A stretch of DNA of 6,484 nucleotides from B21-G16 sp003644825 [NCBI: Candidatus Zhuqueibacterota bacterium] (lineage in GTDB: Bacteria > SM23-31 > B21-G16), in the NCBI GenBank assembly GCA_003644825.1, contig QNDJ01000102.1, positions 1 to 6,484 of the forward strand, read 5' to 3'. The notes under the pieces were generated by a model. That model did no database searches. It worked only from the letters and a program-made list of their open reading frames with translations, and was not told the DNA's origin. The position numbers and the translations under genes were made by a program. Shown here piece after piece: positions 5,491 to 6,484 of the stretch. The stretch's first letter is position 1. Each line of letters begins with the position of its first letter.

Positions 5491-6444
5491 ATGATTTCTG
5501 CTTTACAAATTCTGTCAGCAAGCAAGAGGATTAAACCTTTTATAATTGAAACTCCTCTTGAATATTCTCCTTATTACAGCAGTGAGTGTGGTGGTAATAT
5601 ATATTTTAAAATGGAACATCTTCAAATTACGGGTTCTTTCAAATTAAGGGGTGCATTTAACTCACTTATGAGTTTAACACCTGAAGAAAAAGAAAATGGA
5701 ATCATTGCAGTTTCTGCTGGAAATCATGCTCTCGGGATTGCTTATGTTTCAACACTTATTGGTGTGGACAGCACAATAGTTTTACCTGAGAATGCAAGCA
5801 AAGCTAAGGTAGATGCACTAAAATTTTATAATGTAAAACTTGAGTTTTGTGGTAGTGATTACGATTCTGCTGAACTTGCAGCGAGAAAAATGGAAAAAGA
5901 AACAGGCAAAACTATGATATCAGGTTATAATGATAAGAATGTTATTATGGGGCAGGGTACTATTGGTGTTGAAGTTATGAATCGGTTACCGGAGGTTGAT
6001 ATTGTTCTTGTTCCTATCGGAGGAGGTGGACTTATCTCCGGAGTGGCAATTTATCTAAAGGAAATTAATCCAAATATTCAGGTAATCGGTGTTCAAACTG
6101 ATACTTCTCCAGCAATGTATGAATCCATAAAAGCGGGGAAAATTGTGACTGTAGAAGTTAAAGATACAATAGCTGATGGTCTTGCAGGACAGATCGAAAA
6201 AGACTCCATAACTTTTGATATTGTGAAAAATTATGTAAATGATATTTTACTTGTTGATGAAAAAGAAATAAAAAAAGCTATTTCTCAATTTCTTGATAAA
6301 CAGCATCAACTTATAGAAGGTTCGGCTGCCGTAATTCCTGCAGCAATATTAAAATATAGAAATATTTTCAACAATAAAAATGTCGTAGGAGTTTTGTCAG
6401 GTAGAAATATAGATCTTAAATCGCTAAAAAATATATTATCTTGA
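5491..6444 (+). CDS. Threonine/serine ammonia-lyase (dehydratase), PLP-dependent, catabolic type without ACT domain
   Basis: This is a fold-type II PLP enzyme that should deaminate L-threonine to 2-oxobutyrate and ammonia (and/or L-serine to pyruvate) in the cytoplasm. The 317-residue protein has the cofactor lysine K51 in KMEHLQITGSFKLRGA, the substrate-carboxylate loop SAGNHA (75-80), the phosphate-binding glycine loop PIGGGGLISG (175-184) and the pyridine-nitrogen serine in VLSGRNID (301-308). It ends right after the catalytic domain, so it has no ACT regulatory domain; this is the length of TdcB or serine racemase rather than biosynthetic IlvA. Two positions differ from the common consensus: leucine after GNHA (usually Gln) and arginine in SGRN (usually Gly or Ala). 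ATG 5491 is chosen for its strong ribosome site and because the N-terminus then aligns with the family. It follows the permease by 1 base, suggesting uptake coupled to deamination. Serine racemase or hydroxy-amino-acid dehydratase activity cannot be excluded. Confidence 0.93.
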   Translation: MISALQILSASKRIKPFIIETPLEYSPYYSSECGGNIYFKMEHLQITGSFKLRGAFNSLMSLTPEEKENGIIAVSAGNHALGIAYVSTLIGVDSTIVLPENASKAKVDALKFYNVKLEFCGSDYDSAELAARKMEKETGKTMISGYNDKNVIMGQGTIGVEVMNRLPEVDIVLVPIGGGGLISGVAIYLKEINPNIQVIGVQTDTSPAMYESIKAGKIVTVEVKDTIADGLAGQIEKDSITFDIVKNYVNDILLVDEKEIKKAISQFLDKQHQLIEGSAAVIPAAILKYRNIFNNKNVVGVLSGRNIDLKSLKNILS

Positions 6445-6484
6445 AAAGTTTCATTATTAGTAGATGATATAAATGGAATAATTA

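Larger units (their letters stand above)
19..6444 (+). other. Single co-directional gene cluster, probable operon
   Basis: Six genes run in one direction with junctions of -4, -41, +5, +6 and +1 bases. No junction has room for a separate promoter or a terminator hairpin with a U-tract, so co-transcription is the simplest reading. The transcription start lies beyond the left edge. The last 40 bases of the window (6445-6484), after the dehydratase stop, are AT-rich and show no terminator hairpin, ribosome site or gene start that I can support. Confidence 0.75.

Noticed and set aside
6445-6484. Possible terminator or start of another gene at the right edge
   Set aside because: Only 40 AT-rich bases are visible, with no stem-loop plus U-tract and no supported start.

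Overview
The window is a compact, AT-rich bacterial operon fragment (about one-third G+C by eye). It holds six genes, all on the plus strand, packed end to end between positions 19 and 6444 with overlaps of 4 and 41 bases or gaps of 5, 6 and 1 bases. There is no intergenic stretch above about 10 bases, and I see no RNA gene, mobile element, CRISPR array or convincing internal terminator or promoter. The start of the transcription unit lies upstream of the window and its end downstream. Arginine codons are mostly AGA/AGG and one gene starts with TTG. The gene content fits an uncultured or anaerobic bacterium: a CPA2 antiporter, an NrnA-type DHH protein, a small metallo-beta-lactamase hydrolase, a non-heme member of the uroporphyrinogen decarboxylase superfamily, an L-type amino-acid permease and an ACT-less threonine/serine dehydratase. 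I cannot place the phylum from this sequence alone.

Layout: (1) 19-1437, Na+/H+ antiporter of the NapA/CPA2 type with an exported N-terminal extension. (2) 1434-2474, DHH/DHHA1 phosphoesterase (nanoRNase/pAp phosphatase type). (3) 2434-3084, YcbL/glyoxalase II-like metallo-hydrolase, which begins inside the 3' end of the DHH gene. (4) 3090-4157, URO-D superfamily protein related to corrinoid methyltransferases but with altered metal-ligand positions. (5) 4164-5489, APC/LAT-type amino-acid permease. (6) 5491-6444, PLP-dependent threonine/serine ammonia-lyase.

How they may work together: the clearest functional pair is the last one. The permease would import (or exchange) a neutral amino acid, and the dehydratase would deaminate threonine or serine to 2-oxobutyrate or pyruvate plus ammonia, a layout reminiscent of the tdcB/tdcC catabolic pair. 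The antiporter would handle sodium and proton balance. The DHH protein and the MBL hydrolase look like housekeeping or clean-up enzymes. The URO-D-like protein's substrate is unknown. Strong Shine-Dalgarno sequences precede only the first and last genes; the middle genes lack good ones and probably depend on translational coupling. I found no convincing evidence of a new defence or mobile system. The most unusual points are the 41-base out-of-phase gene overlap, the DxD...H pattern where thiol-zinc methyltransferases have HxC...C, and the permease/dehydratase module attached to this otherwise mixed operon.
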